42,523 bases of DNA, taken from RGIG1681 sp045657465. GTDB taxonomy: Bacteria; Bacillota; Clostridia; Christensenellales; UBA1242. Of the stretch, positions 32,846 to 41,247 are shown piece by piece (position 1 is the stretch's first letter; each line of letters opens with the position of its first letter). The position numbers and the translations under genes were made by a program. The stretch lies in contig JAZOTD010000001.1 of the NCBI GenBank assembly GCA_045657465.1, forward strand, positions 1 through 42,523, given 5' to 3'. The notes below the pieces were generated by a model. It ran no database searches, was not told the origin of the DNA, and worked only from the letters and a program-made list of their open reading frames with translations.

Positions 32846-33403
32846 ATGAAAAAATTTTTTCAAGAATTTAAAAAATTTATAACCCGCGGAAATGTTATTG
32901 ATATGGCTGTCGGTGTTATTATTGGAAGTGCATTTTCTGCAATTGTAACAGCACTTACAAACAAAATTTTGATGCCAGTTATCAATGCTCTTTTAGCATC
33001 AGGTGGTGAAAACGGTCTTGAATCAGCCTACACTTTCTTAAAAACTGTTTATGCTGAAGACGGCTCAATCGACCTTGTAAACAGCATCTATATTGATTGG
33101 GGTGCATTCATCACAGCAATTATCAACTTCTTACTTATCGCCCTTGTTCTCTTTATCATCATCAAAGCAATGATGAGTGCAAAAGGCTTTATTGACAAAC
33201 AATCAAAAGCAACACCAACAAAAGCTGAAAGAAAACAACTCAAAGCTGACGGCATAAACATGAGAAACAGAAAAGAAGTTTTGGAGGCAACAAAAGCACT
33301 TAGAGAAAAGAACAAACCTGCAGAAGAACCTGCAAAACCAACTGAAGCAGAACTCTTAACAAACATCTTAGACGAACTAAAAAAACAAAATGCTTCAAAA
33401 TAA
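32846..33403 (+). CDS. mscL: Large-conductance mechanosensitive channel MscL
   Basis: Opens under membrane tension to release solutes on osmotic downshock. The 185 aa protein has the family start FFQEFKKFITRGNVIDMAVGVIIGSAF (N-terminal amphipathic helix and first span), a loop with ENGLESAYTFLK, and the second span WGAFITAIINFLLIALVLF. Typical MscL is 120-150 aa; here the cytoplasmic C-terminus is extended by a basic region and a Pro/Ala/Glu/Lys stretch, ending in a short helix (LTNILDELKKQ) that fits the usual bundle helix. AAAAAGGAG precedes the ATG. Confidence 0.93.
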   Translation: MKKFFQEFKKFITRGNVIDMAVGVIIGSAFSAIVTALTNKILMPVINALLASGGENGLESAYTFLKTVYAEDGSIDLVNSIYIDWGAFITAIINFLLIALVLFIIIKAMMSAKGFIDKQSKATPTKAERKQLKADGINMRNRKEVLEATKALREKNKPAEEPAKPTEAELLTNILDELKKQNASK

Positions 33404-33409
33404 AACTAA

Positions 33410-33441
33410 ACAAAACCAGAGCATTAAGTTCTGGTTTTTCT
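33410..33441 (+). terminator. Terminator of mscL
   Basis: 8-9-bp stem AAACCAGA/TCTGGTTT (33413-33420 / 33430-33437) and a T-rich tail. Confidence 0.8.
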
Positions 33442-33455
33442 ATGTCTTTTTGGCA

Positions 33456-33484
33456 TTGACAAAACCGTTTTCTTATTGTAAAAT
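33456..33484 (+). promoter_or_regulatory. Promoter giving a leaderless or near-leaderless HAD transcript
   Basis: Perfect -35 TTGACA (33456-33461), 17-base spacer, -10 TAAAAT (33479-33484). The ATG begins 9 bases after the -10 box. Confidence 0.8.
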
Positions 33485-33493
33485 CTTTATACT

Positions 33494-34093
33494 ATGATTA
33501 ATTTATATCCAAACCCAAACGAAACAAGAGAACGTTATTATGTGTTTTTAGATATTGACGGCACGCTAATTGATAGAGCTTATGGTGAAAAAAAACTAGG
33601 TCCATTTTTTACATTTGGTCCAAACACCATTTTAAAACCAGAAAGTGTTGCGGCTCTCAATTTTCTACTTTCATCTCTAGAAGAAAAATATGACACATCG
33701 CTAGTTATAACATCTGGCAGACGCAAAGACTTTAGTGCCTGCGTAAAACATTTGTATGATCAAGGTTTAAAATATGACAAGTGGATAACATGTGTTCCAT
33801 TTGTGCATGGCAGACGCGGTCAAAAAATAATCGACCACATGATGACCTGTAGCACACCAAAACATCCAAAGCTTTCAAAAATAATTAATTATTTAATTGG
33901 AAGATATGCAGACCATGGCGCAACAAACTATGTTGTTCTTGAAGATAATTTAGATAAAATAAGATTTGAAATTCCACCTGCCAGAAGAATTATGACAAAT
34001 TCAAAAAAACAATCATTAACAATGGAACAAGTTGAAAAATATTTAATAAAAAATAATATTTTAACAACAACTAAACAACAAGAAAAACAATAA
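33494..34093 (+). CDS. HAD superfamily hydrolase-like protein
   Basis: The 199 aa protein has HAD motif I FLDIDGTLID (18-27, nucleophile Asp and acid Asp), motif II VITSGR, and an acidic motif III-like YVVLEDNLDK. There is a polar insertion between I and II in place of a clear cap, and a Lys/Gln-rich tail. Phosphatase activity is likely; the substrate is unknown. No ribosome binding site precedes the ATG and the promoter lies immediately upstream, so translation is probably leaderless. It is monocistronic and ends in a strong terminator. Confidence 0.8.
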   Translation: MINLYPNPNETRERYYVFLDIDGTLIDRAYGEKKLGPFFTFGPNTILKPESVAALNFLLSSLEEKYDTSLVITSGRRKDFSACVKHLYDQGLKYDKWITCVPFVHGRRGQKIIDHMMTCSTPKHPKLSKIINYLIGRYADHGATNYVVLEDNLDKIRFEIPPARRIMTNSKKQSLTMEQVEKYLIKNNILTTTKQQEKQ

Positions 34094-34123
34094 AAACACC
34101 ACAAATTGTGGTGTTTTTTATAT
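34091..34123. terminator. Bidirectional terminator between the HAD gene and gpmI
   Basis: 10-bp stem AACACCACAA/TTGTGGTGTT (34095-34104 / 34106-34115) with flanking A- and T-runs. Confidence 0.87.
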
Positions 34124-34166
34124 TTTTTCATCATTTAACTTATATTTTTTATTATTTTTGCGTTTT

Positions 34167-35675
34167 TTATTTTTCAATCATAGAAGATTCCATTTCGCTA
34201 ACAGGTTCAAGATTTAAAAGTTCAAGCACTGTTGGAGCAATGTTTGCAAGAGAGCCGTTTTGTTTTAATTTAACATCTTTATTCTTTTCACTCACCAAAA
34301 TAAATGGAACTGGGTTTGTTGTGTGTTTTGTCAAAACAACACCGTTTTCATCAAACATCTCTTCAATGTTTCCATGGTCTGCAGTGATGATGCATTCACC
34401 ACCTGCTTCAAGTGTTGCCATGGCAATCTTGTAAGCGCATTCATCACAATATGCAACAGCTTCTTTTGATGCTTCAAAGTCACCGGTGTGACCAATCATG
34501 TCTGGGTTTGAATAGTTAACCAAAACAAAGTCATATTCTTTGCTTGCAATAACTTTTAATAAGTCTTCAGTGATTTCTGGAGCACGCATCTTTGGATGTG
34601 ATGCAAAATTTTTGTCATTATAACTATCAATGAGCTTTCTTTCTTCGCCTTCATATTGTTTTTCAATTCCGCCATTAAAGAAGAATGTGACGTGAGCATA
34701 TTTTGTTGTTTCGGCAATATGATATTGCTTCATACCTGCTTTTGAAACCAAATAAGACAAGTTATCTTCAACAATTTTTGGTGGATATATTGTGTTTAAA
34801 TGTGCAAGTTCTTTTGCATATTCTTGCATTGGAGTAAACAATAAATTTTCAAATTTTTCAACCTTAAATTCATTAAACTCATGATCTGTTAATGCAAATG
34901 TAATTTCTCTTGCCCTATCAGAACGATAGTTGTAGAAAATTACAGAATCGCCCTCTTTGATTGTTCCGTTTTCGTCTAATATAGTTGGTTCAACAAATTC
35001 GTCAGTGATTTCTTTTGCATAACTTGCATTGAGTGCTGACTCATAATCATTAAACTTTTCACCTTGACCATAAACATACAAATTATATGCTTTTTCAACA
35101 CGATCAAAACGCTTTTCTCTGTCCATAGCATAAACACGTCCACAGATATCAGCAATCTTTGCATTTGTTCCTTCAATTTTTTCAGACACTTCTTTCAAAA
35201 AGTTTATTCCACTTGTCACTGATGTATCTCTTCCATCAGTGATTGCATGAATATAAATGTTTTTAATGTTTCGTGTTTTTGCAGCTTCTAAAATTGCATA
35301 CATATGTTCAAGTTTTGAATGTATGCCACCGTCAGATGCAAGCCCCATTAAATGAAGACTTGTTCCATTTTTTTCAGCATGTTCAAAAGCTTTTAAAAGT
35401 GCTTCATTTTTTTGAAAGTCTCCACGTTTAATTTCATTGTCAATATGAAGCAAATCTTGTTCAACAACTCTTCCTGCACCGATTGTGAGATGTCCAACTT
35501 CAGAGTTTCCCATTTGACCTGCTGGAAGCCCCACTGCTTCACCAGACGCTTCAATAAGCGTATTTGGATATTCTTTAATAAGCTTTTCAAGGTTTGGTGT
35601 TCCGCCTGCAATAACAGCATTTCCAAGTTCTTCTTTTCTTGCTCCAAAACCATCTAATATACAAAGTGTAACCAT
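34167..35675 (-). CDS. gpmI: 2,3-bisphosphoglycerate-independent phosphoglycerate mutase
   Basis: Glycolytic enzyme converting 3- to 2-phosphoglycerate with two manganese ions. The 502 aa protein has Asp8 (ILDGFG), the phospho-serine loop PAGQMGNSEVGHLTIGAGR (Ser58), HAITDGRDT, NYRSDRAREI, and the C-terminal metal motifs NYSNPDMIGHTGD and ADHGNIEEM. AAAGGAG precedes the ATG. It is the last of three genes: the DisA_N-like gene ends 9 bases upstream and the nucleoside hydrolase lies before that. Placement of a glycolytic gene there is not explained by pathway. Confidence 0.96.
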   Translation of the reverse strand: MVTLCILDGFGARKEELGNAVIAGGTPNLEKLIKEYPNTLIEASGEAVGLPAGQMGNSEVGHLTIGAGRVVEQDLLHIDNEIKRGDFQKNEALLKAFEHAEKNGTSLHLMGLASDGGIHSKLEHMYAILEAAKTRNIKNIYIHAITDGRDTSVTSGINFLKEVSEKIEGTNAKIADICGRVYAMDREKRFDRVEKAYNLYVYGQGEKFNDYESALNASYAKEITDEFVEPTILDENGTIKEGDSVIFYNYRSDRAREITFALTDHEFNEFKVEKFENLLFTPMQEYAKELAHLNTIYPPKIVEDNLSYLVSKAGMKQYHIAETTKYAHVTFFFNGGIEKQYEGEERKLIDSYNDKNFASHPKMRAPEITEDLLKVIASKEYDFVLVNYSNPDMIGHTGDFEASKEAVAYCDECAYKIAMATLEAGGECIITADHGNIEEMFDENGVVLTKHTTNPVPFILVSEKNKDVKLKQNGSLANIAPTVLELLNLEPVSEMESSMIEK

Positions 35676-35684
35676 AATTCTCCT

Positions 35685-37028
35685 TTAACCAATAACAAAA
35701 ATTGGTTTTGCCCTTAATTTATTTCTGTCCATTTTAAAGCCCTGCATAGAGCCGTCATTTGAAACTTTAATTGAAATTCCGTAGTTTGAAAGAGTCTTTG
35801 CCGCAGCAAGTCTTCCACCGCCAGAACTGCCCGCTTCAATCTTGATAATTGCCCCCACAGCCAAGATTTTGCCGTCAAAATCAACAACCAAAGCACCATC
35901 AATCGCAATTAATTCTTGTCTAAACTTGCGATCTAATTCTTGAAATTTTCTGCCCACAATAAGTTTTCTAAGTGTTGCAGTTTTTGCACATTTTTCTTCA
36001 AGCAAAAATTCTTCATAGTCAGGAATTTCGGCAGTGCCTTCTTCCATATTCGCAAAAAATGACTGATTTATTTTTTCTTGTTGAATGTAGTCATAACATT
36101 CTTTATAGAGCACGTCTGCTTCATCAATGTGTTTTAAAACATTAAACGAATCACCACTATTTACGTGCACAATGCAACCACCAGAACGATTGAAACTTGT
36201 GTCAAGTGCAGTCATATAAATCGCACGACGCACTTCTTCATATTCACCCGCATGTTCTGAAAGTTTTCCAACAATTTCTTCGTGTGAAAAACACATCCAC
36301 ACACCACTCTTTTTAGCAAACAACAAACTCTTATTTTTAAACACCAAAACATCGCCTTGTTCACTCAAACACACACCAACTTTTGAACCGGTTGCAAGTG
36401 TTGCAAGTTGCAAATATTTATAAGGTGCAAACAAGTTGTTGTCAACCTGCTTGGTGTAACAAACATAATTTGAAACATAGCCATCGGCAGAAATTTCCAT
36501 AAATGAATTTTGCCCGTCAGTAAGTAGTGCCGCAAAGTCTTTTTGCAAAAATTTTGAAATATGCAAACTTGGGTTTGTCTGTCTGCCCATTTTTTTATTT
36601 GTTACAATAAATCCAAGTGAAGTTGATTTACCTTCATAAGTTCGCTGTCCCCAATAACTCATTTCATTTAAGAGTGCACTGAGTGTTTTTGAAGACGAGT
36701 TTGTAAGCGACTTGCAAATCGCTTTTTCAATAATAAGATTTTTGAGACCTTTTTTGTAATCATCAGTGATGTTAAGGTCATTGATTTTATGCATTTCTTC
36801 GATGATTGAACGAATCAAATGCATTTCAAAGTTTTTAAATGGTTGAGCACGTTTAATGATAATTCTGTAATTATCATCACGTGAAAATTTAATTTTTACT
36901 GCACCACCATCAGCTTGAGCAACAATATTATCACGCGGAGAAGAAACTTCTTCATCAATAATACTTGAACCAGTGAACATTTTTAAAATATAGTCATGCA
37001 CAAACTCTAAAAAGCGTGTTTTATTCAT
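35685..37028 (-). CDS. DisA_N (diadenylate cyclase-like) protein with N-terminal sensor-like region, divergent
   Basis: The last 75 residues look like a DisA_N domain core: LIAIDGALVVD with DGA at 377-379, a strand turn DGKILAVGAI, then SSGGGRLAAAKTLS where the canonical GTRHRAA stands, and IKVSNDGSMQGF where DisA has the VSEE-type strand. DGA is kept; the RHR triad is replaced by G-G-R (404-406). The preceding about 300 residues contain TALDTSFNRSGGCIVHV and resemble the sensor regions (DACN class) described upstream of such domains. Cytoplasmic, no membrane segment. It lies 17 bases after the nucleoside hydrolase and 9 before gpmI, same strand. The ribosome binding site GGAAAG is modest. 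c-di-AMP synthesis is possible but the altered motif leaves it open. Confidence 0.62.
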   Translation of the reverse strand: MNKTRFLEFVHDYILKMFTGSSIIDEEVSSPRDNIVAQADGGAVKIKFSRDDNYRIIIKRAQPFKNFEMHLIRSIIEEMHKINDLNITDDYKKGLKNLIIEKAICKSLTNSSSKTLSALLNEMSYWGQRTYEGKSTSLGFIVTNKKMGRQTNPSLHISKFLQKDFAALLTDGQNSFMEISADGYVSNYVCYTKQVDNNLFAPYKYLQLATLATGSKVGVCLSEQGDVLVFKNKSLLFAKKSGVWMCFSHEEIVGKLSEHAGEYEEVRRAIYMTALDTSFNRSGGCIVHVNSGDSFNVLKHIDEADVLYKECYDYIQQEKINQSFFANMEEGTAEIPDYEEFLLEEKCAKTATLRKLIVGRKFQELDRKFRQELIAIDGALVVDFDGKILAVGAIIKIEAGSSGGGRLAAAKTLSNYGISIKVSNDGSMQGFKMDRNKLRAKPIFVIG

Positions 37029-37045
37029 GGCGGTCTTTCCTTTTT

Positions 37046-37984
37046 CTAGATTTTTTTACATTTTTTCAAACATTTAAAATACAATTTTTTAAACTTTGGA
37101 ATATCCATTGAAACGCAGGTTTTTGCGTTTGGAGATTTTCCAAGATTCATCATAAGCACACCCGTTTTGATTGAATCATAATATTTAACTTCAGCATAAA
37201 CAGGGCGAACAGTAAAAAGCTCAGGGTTTGTCACATATGCAATTGCACAACCATCATGTGTTGCAATACCATTTTTTACGTGACGGTCTTTATAGCTTCT
37301 AAACATGTTTTCCATAACAGAACCAACATAGTTAGTGTTTTTCGTTTTAAACACTTCTTGCCAAGTTAGATAGGCAGTGTGTCCCATTTCCATAGGAACA
37401 ATCTCAATTGGCACACCAGACTTAAGCACAACATCTCCAGCTTCAGGGTCGCATGCAACATTAAACTCTGGATATGGCATTTCTCTTTTGTCGGTTTCTT
37501 CAACAGTTCCTGCCATATAAACAATTCTTTCAATGTATTTTGGAGCATCTTCATATTTTCTAAACATCTTTGCTAGATTGCTTGATGGAGATATGCAAAT
37601 GATTGTCACTTTTTCTTCTGAGTTTTTAAGAGCATCATAAATCGCATCAACAGCATCAACTTTTAAAAGATGTCGTCTAATATATTCATAGTCAAACTCA
37701 CCCATTCCAGTTGAGCCGTGCACTGACGGTCTTGGACGTGCTTTTTCTAAACACTTTCCGTCACCTGCACAAACCGGAATATTGTCAGCATCAATCAAAT
37801 GCAAAATTTGCAATGTGTTAACAGCAGATTGAAATGGTCCAACATTTCCAACATCAGTAGTGATTAACTTAATGTGTAATTTTTCACTCTTGCACGCAAG
37901 CATAAGTGCAACAGCATCATCAATTCCTGTGTCGCAATTGATAATTACTGGAATTTTTTGTTGTTTTTGTTTTTTTAATGCCAT
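37046..37984 (-). CDS. Inosine-uridine preferring nucleoside hydrolase family protein
   Basis: Cleaves ribonucleosides to base and ribose using a calcium-bound Asp cluster. The 312 aa protein begins with PVIINCDTGIDDAVALMLA, a version of the DxDxGxDD signature in which one Asp is Cys (N-C-D-T-G-I-D-D). It keeps TTDVGNVG, IYMAGTVEE-like, EFNVACDPEAG and the C-terminal HDGCAIAYVTNPELF with the catalytic His and metal Asp. GGGGAGG precedes the ATG. It is the first gene of the operon with the DisA_N-like gene and gpmI; purine or pyrimidine preference is unknown. Confidence 0.88.
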   Translation of the reverse strand: MALKKQKQQKIPVIINCDTGIDDAVALMLACKSEKLHIKLITTDVGNVGPFQSAVNTLQILHLIDADNIPVCAGDGKCLEKARPRPSVHGSTGMGEFDYEYIRRHLLKVDAVDAIYDALKNSEEKVTIICISPSSNLAKMFRKYEDAPKYIERIVYMAGTVEETDKREMPYPEFNVACDPEAGDVVLKSGVPIEIVPMEMGHTAYLTWQEVFKTKNTNYVGSVMENMFRSYKDRHVKNGIATHDGCAIAYVTNPELFTVRPVYAEVKYYDSIKTGVLMMNLGKSPNAKTCVSMDIPKFKKLYFKCLKKCKKI

Positions 37985-38041
37985 AAAACCTCCCCATACA
38001 ATATAAATATATCAAACTTTCAAATTTTTGTATACTTTTTT

Positions 38042-38088
38042 TGCACAAAAAAAGTGTGGAAATGTTTATTTTTCCACACTTTATGCAC
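38042..38088 (-). terminator. Terminator of the dCMP deaminase-CvpA-like operon
   Basis: 12-bp stem AAAGTGTGGAAA/TTTCCACACTTT (38051-38062 / 38071-38082) followed by a minus-strand run of T. Confidence 0.9.
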
Positions 38089-38100
38089 TATTTAAACTAA

Positions 38101-40335
38101 TTATTGAGCCATAAACAACTTAGCCAAAGCTTCTTTTTCTGGACCTGTTAATGTTTCATTGTTTTCAATGCTATTAAGAAGCAAGTTAACATCTTCACCT
38201 TTCAAACTTTGTGTCATTGTTTTAACTGATGAATCTTCAGCAATAAGCATGTTAACCACAACCTGTGAGTTTGCAATTGTCTTCACAATCTCATCTGCAT
38301 CCGCTTGTTTTTCTTCTGTTGTTGTTCCTTCTAAAACAAGTTCACTGTTGGCATTGTTCTTTGACGCATTAACCAAATCAACAACTTCTTGACCAGCTGC
38401 AATATCTTTTTCTAATGTGTCTTCTTTTGTGTTGGTAATGAATGTTTCAAGCATTTCTGTCATAACCTTTGCAGAATCATCTTCACCGGCAACATCACCA
38501 ACGATGTCACTTTGAAGTGTGTCTAACAATGTGTCTTTAACATTTTGATCTTTAATTGCAGAGTTAAGCACACCTGACAAATCATTAAGGTCAACACTTC
38601 CATTACCAGAAGAAATTGCTTGTGTAACTTTGATTGTTTCTTGAAGAGTTCCAAACATTGTTTCAAAACTATAATCAGGATCGTCCCAATGATCATTGAT
38701 TGCAGTTGAAACTTTTGTTTTGATTTCGTCTTTCAATTTAAAGTTGCCTGAATTAACAAACCCATCAACAAACACTTTAAATGGTTTTGCAATAAGTTTT
38801 GATGTTTTTGCATTATCAATTATAACACCAACATTCACAAGTTGATCAGCCATAACATCTGAACTTGAATTGTCTTTTGTTGCGTTATAAACATCAAGCG
38901 TTGAATTAACAATACCTTGCAATAACCCCGCTTCATTTTTCCAGTTAAGTTTATCAATCTGCTCATTTGTTAAAACTTCTTTTTCAAATATCGCATCTCC
39001 ACCAACCACAGTGTCATACATAATCTCTGTAAAACTACACAAAATATCCGGCATTGAGTGTCTAAACTCATTTGTTGATGAAAGTTGCAACACCGCATCA
39101 CCAACAAATGTTTCATTGTTTGATAAATAATCAATAACATCAATATCATCTTGAACGGCTTCAATGAGTCCGTTGTTGTTTGCAATCTTCATAACCCCTA
39201 CAAGATTTTTCACATTACTTTCAAGTCGGGTTGTGTTTGATGTGTTGAATACTTTTAAAACATGTTTTGCAAGTGGAGCATATTCTCCCTTAATTGGCAT
39301 TTCAATTCCCAAATACTCTTCATCAGCAATCCATCTAGAACATAATTTTGGAATCAATTCTTTCATATAACTTTCAACAATTTCAGAATCGTTTGAAATT
39401 TTATATAAATCTAAAATTGCGTCAAGTGATTCATTGTTTGTAACATCAAATTCTTTAGCGACAAAGTTTTCTTTATAAATATTATAAGCCGCAATAATTG
39501 AAACCAATTCATTTGTAACATTCAAATGAAGGCCGTCTGTTGTAACATTTGTTAGTTTATTAAAGGTTGCTGTTCCAAGTTTGCTAATGCCCAAAACATT
39601 AAACGTTTTTCCAACAAATGACTTGTTATATCTTTCACGAAGGTCTGCATATTTTTTTATGTAGCCTTCAATATTTCCAATTGAATCATTGTCTGTATAA
39701 TATAAATCAGCAGACACATACGTTGACACTGCAACTGCTTTTGCATTGTCTTTTGAATCATTTAAAAACTTGTCACAAACATTCATAACACCAAACACTG
39801 GAGTTAAAATGACAAAACAAATCAAAAACATAGAAAGAGTTCCAATTCCACCACCAAGAACTTTAAGCCACCAATACGAAGCATTTTTTTCTATGGTATC
39901 TCCATTTTTTCTACGTCTTGCTCCAATAATCAAATTAACAAGCCAAAAAACAAGAAGTGAAACAAATGCCAAAGCAAAGAATGTCACTAAAAACCCAACA
40001 ACATTAAGGGCAACATGCATAAGCGATGTTGCTAGTTTCATTGTGGTTGAATTTGCAGACATTAAATCAGCAACAACTTTCTCTTCGTTAATAATATTTG
40101 ATGCAATTTTATCAAAATCTAAAGTAACACCAAAGGCAGAAAATGTGTTTCCATCAACAAACTTATTCATCAATTTTGAAACAATAAGTGGTGAAACGAA
40201 AAGTGCAATCAACAAACTGCCTAGCAATATTCCAAATCTAATAAGTGACTTTTTCCAGCTACGTAAAAAACCAATTAAGAAACCAATAAAAATCAATGCC
40301 AAACAAATCGAAGTAATAATTGCAATAATATCCAT
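38101..40335 (-). CDS. CvpA-like membrane protein with very large C-terminal domain
   Basis: The first about 190 residues resemble CvpA (colicin V production) proteins: four spans, with IAIITSICLALIFIGFLIGFLRSWKKSLIR at the start and Gly-rich turns in the last span. CvpA proteins are about 160-190 aa. Here 550 further residues follow, with no more clear spans, rich in Asn, Asp, Ser, Thr and Val, mostly helical, ending EALAKLFMAQ. Span count places this part outside if the N-terminus is outside; topology is uncertain. AAAGGAG precedes the ATG. It is second in an operon after dCMP deaminase (13-base gap). The function of the long domain is unknown. Confidence 0.72.
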   Translation of the reverse strand: MDIIAIITSICLALIFIGFLIGFLRSWKKSLIRFGILLGSLLIALFVSPLIVSKLMNKFVDGNTFSAFGVTLDFDKIASNIINEEKVVADLMSANSTTMKLATSLMHVALNVVGFLVTFFALAFVSLLVFWLVNLIIGARRRKNGDTIEKNASYWWLKVLGGGIGTLSMFLICFVILTPVFGVMNVCDKFLNDSKDNAKAVAVSTYVSADLYYTDNDSIGNIEGYIKKYADLRERYNKSFVGKTFNVLGISKLGTATFNKLTNVTTDGLHLNVTNELVSIIAAYNIYKENFVAKEFDVTNNESLDAILDLYKISNDSEIVESYMKELIPKLCSRWIADEEYLGIEMPIKGEYAPLAKHVLKVFNTSNTTRLESNVKNLVGVMKIANNNGLIEAVQDDIDVIDYLSNNETFVGDAVLQLSSTNEFRHSMPDILCSFTEIMYDTVVGGDAIFEKEVLTNEQIDKLNWKNEAGLLQGIVNSTLDVYNATKDNSSSDVMADQLVNVGVIIDNAKTSKLIAKPFKVFVDGFVNSGNFKLKDEIKTKVSTAINDHWDDPDYSFETMFGTLQETIKVTQAISSGNGSVDLNDLSGVLNSAIKDQNVKDTLLDTLQSDIVGDVAGEDDSAKVMTEMLETFITNTKEDTLEKDIAAGQEVVDLVNASKNNANSELVLEGTTTEEKQADADEIVKTIANSQVVVNMLIAEDSSVKTMTQSLKGEDVNLLLNSIENNETLTGPEKEALAKLFMAQ

Positions 40336-40348
40336 TTAAGTTTCTCCT

Positions 40349-40843
40349 TTATTTTTTATCTTCATAAGGCAGATGACAAAGTTCAACACCAGCCTCTTTC
40401 AAAAACTCCAATGAAAAATCATCTGGATAATCATATCCATAAACAACTCTTGAAATGCCCGCATTAATCAAAAGCTTTGTGCAAATAACACATGGACGAT
40501 GTGTAACATACATTGTTGCGCCATCAACAGAAATGCCTAGTTTTGCAGCTTGAACAAGTGCGTTTTGTTCAGCATGTGTTGCATAGCACATTTCAGCTCT
40601 TGTGCCACTAGCAATTCCAAGTTTATCTCTCAAACAATAACCACGTTCAACACAGTTTGTCACTCCTGCAGGAGCTCCATTGTATCCTGTTGTTATAATT
40701 CTCTTATTTCTAACAATTACTGAACCAACCTGTCTTTGATTTCTAACGCAAGTGCTCCAAGTAGACACAAGTTTAGCCATTTCCATAAATCTTTCATCCC
40801 ACTTTGACATAGGTGTGCTAGATTTTCTACAATTCTTTGCCAT
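40349..40843 (-). CDS. dCMP deaminase (ComEB-like)
   Basis: Zinc deaminase converting dCMP to dUMP, the substrate of thymidylate synthase. The 164 aa protein has HAEQNA (His90 zinc, Glu92 proton shuttle), PCVIC (Cys118, Cys121 zinc), and the dCMP-binding NGAPAG loop typical of this family. AGGAG precedes the ATG. A dedicated promoter lies upstream and the CvpA-like gene follows; it shares the dTMP pathway with thyX-folD at 14-16 kb although not adjacent. Confidence 0.93.
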   Translation of the reverse strand: MAKNCRKSSTPMSKWDERFMEMAKLVSTWSTCVRNQRQVGSVIVRNKRIITTGYNGAPAGVTNCVERGYCLRDKLGIASGTRAEMCYATHAEQNALVQAAKLGISVDGATMYVTHRPCVICTKLLINAGISRVVYGYDYPDDFSLEFLKEAGVELCHLPYEDKK

Positions 40844-40875
40844 AATATTCTCCTAAAATATTTTTTTGTAATTAA

Positions 40876-40904
40876 ATTATACAATAGCATTTTTATTTTT
40901 ACAA
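40876..40904 (-). promoter_or_regulatory. Promoter of the dCMP deaminase operon
   Basis: Minus-strand -35 TTGTAA (40899-40904), 17-base spacer, -10 TATAAT (40876-40881). Confidence 0.72.
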
Positions 40905-41006
40905 TAAAATTCTATGCAAAACCATCGGTTTTTAAATAATGTTTAAATGTTTTTTATTATTTAACAAATAATAAATATTTAATTTTTAATTTAAAAACCA
41001 CATAAT

Positions 41007-41035
41007 TTGTCGAATATTGCAAACAATAATAGTAT
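41007..41035 (+). promoter_or_regulatory. Promoter of the Cys/Lys/Ser peptide gene
   Basis: -35 TTGTCG (41007-41012), 17-base spacer, -10 TAGTAT (41030-41035). Confidence 0.5.
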
Positions 41036-41056
41036 AAAACAAAAAGGAGATAAATT

Positions 41057-41194
41057 ATGAGACATTCTAAAAAAACAGAAACAAAAACATCATCTGCAAA
41101 GGATTGTTCTGCAAAGGCTAGCAAGATGAATAAGAAAACAGAAAAAGCTTGTGGTTCAAAATCTTCAAAAGCCAAAGATTGTGGTTCAAAATAA
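41057..41194 (+). CDS. Small Lys/Ser/Cys peptide, 45 aa
   Basis: No recognised family. The peptide starts MRHSKKTETKTSSAKDC and consists almost only of Lys, Ser, Thr, Ala, Cys and Gly. Three cysteines occur in a repeated unit: AKDCSAK, EKACGSK and AKDCGSK. It has no hydrophobic segment. AAAAAGGAG at 41041-41049 with 7-base spacing, a plausible promoter and a strong terminator all support a real gene. The repeats and charge would suit metal or nucleic-acid binding, or a cysteine-rich peptide; this is speculation. Confidence 0.7.
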   Translation: MRHSKKTETKTSSAKDCSAKASKMNKKTEKACGSKSSKAKDCGSK

Positions 41195-41216
41195 CACAAA
41201 CCCTAATTTTAGCCAA

Positions 41217-41247
41217 ATAAAAACTCCCGCTCAGGGAGTTTTTATTA
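41217..41247. terminator. Bidirectional terminator between two small genes
   Basis: 10-bp stem AAAAACTCCC/GGGAGTTTTT (41219-41228 / 41234-41243) with a GCTCA loop. Confidence 0.9.

Noticed and set aside
34167..37984. Named anti-phage signalling system made of the DisA_N-like protein and its neighbours
   Set aside because: No effector (nuclease, membrane pore) lies in the operon, and gpmI and the nucleoside hydrolase are ordinary metabolic enzymes.
39746..40339. 197-codon plus-strand frame
   Set aside because: It is antisense to the CvpA-like gene, lacks a ribosome binding site and promoter, and its sequence reflects the complement of hydrophobic codons.
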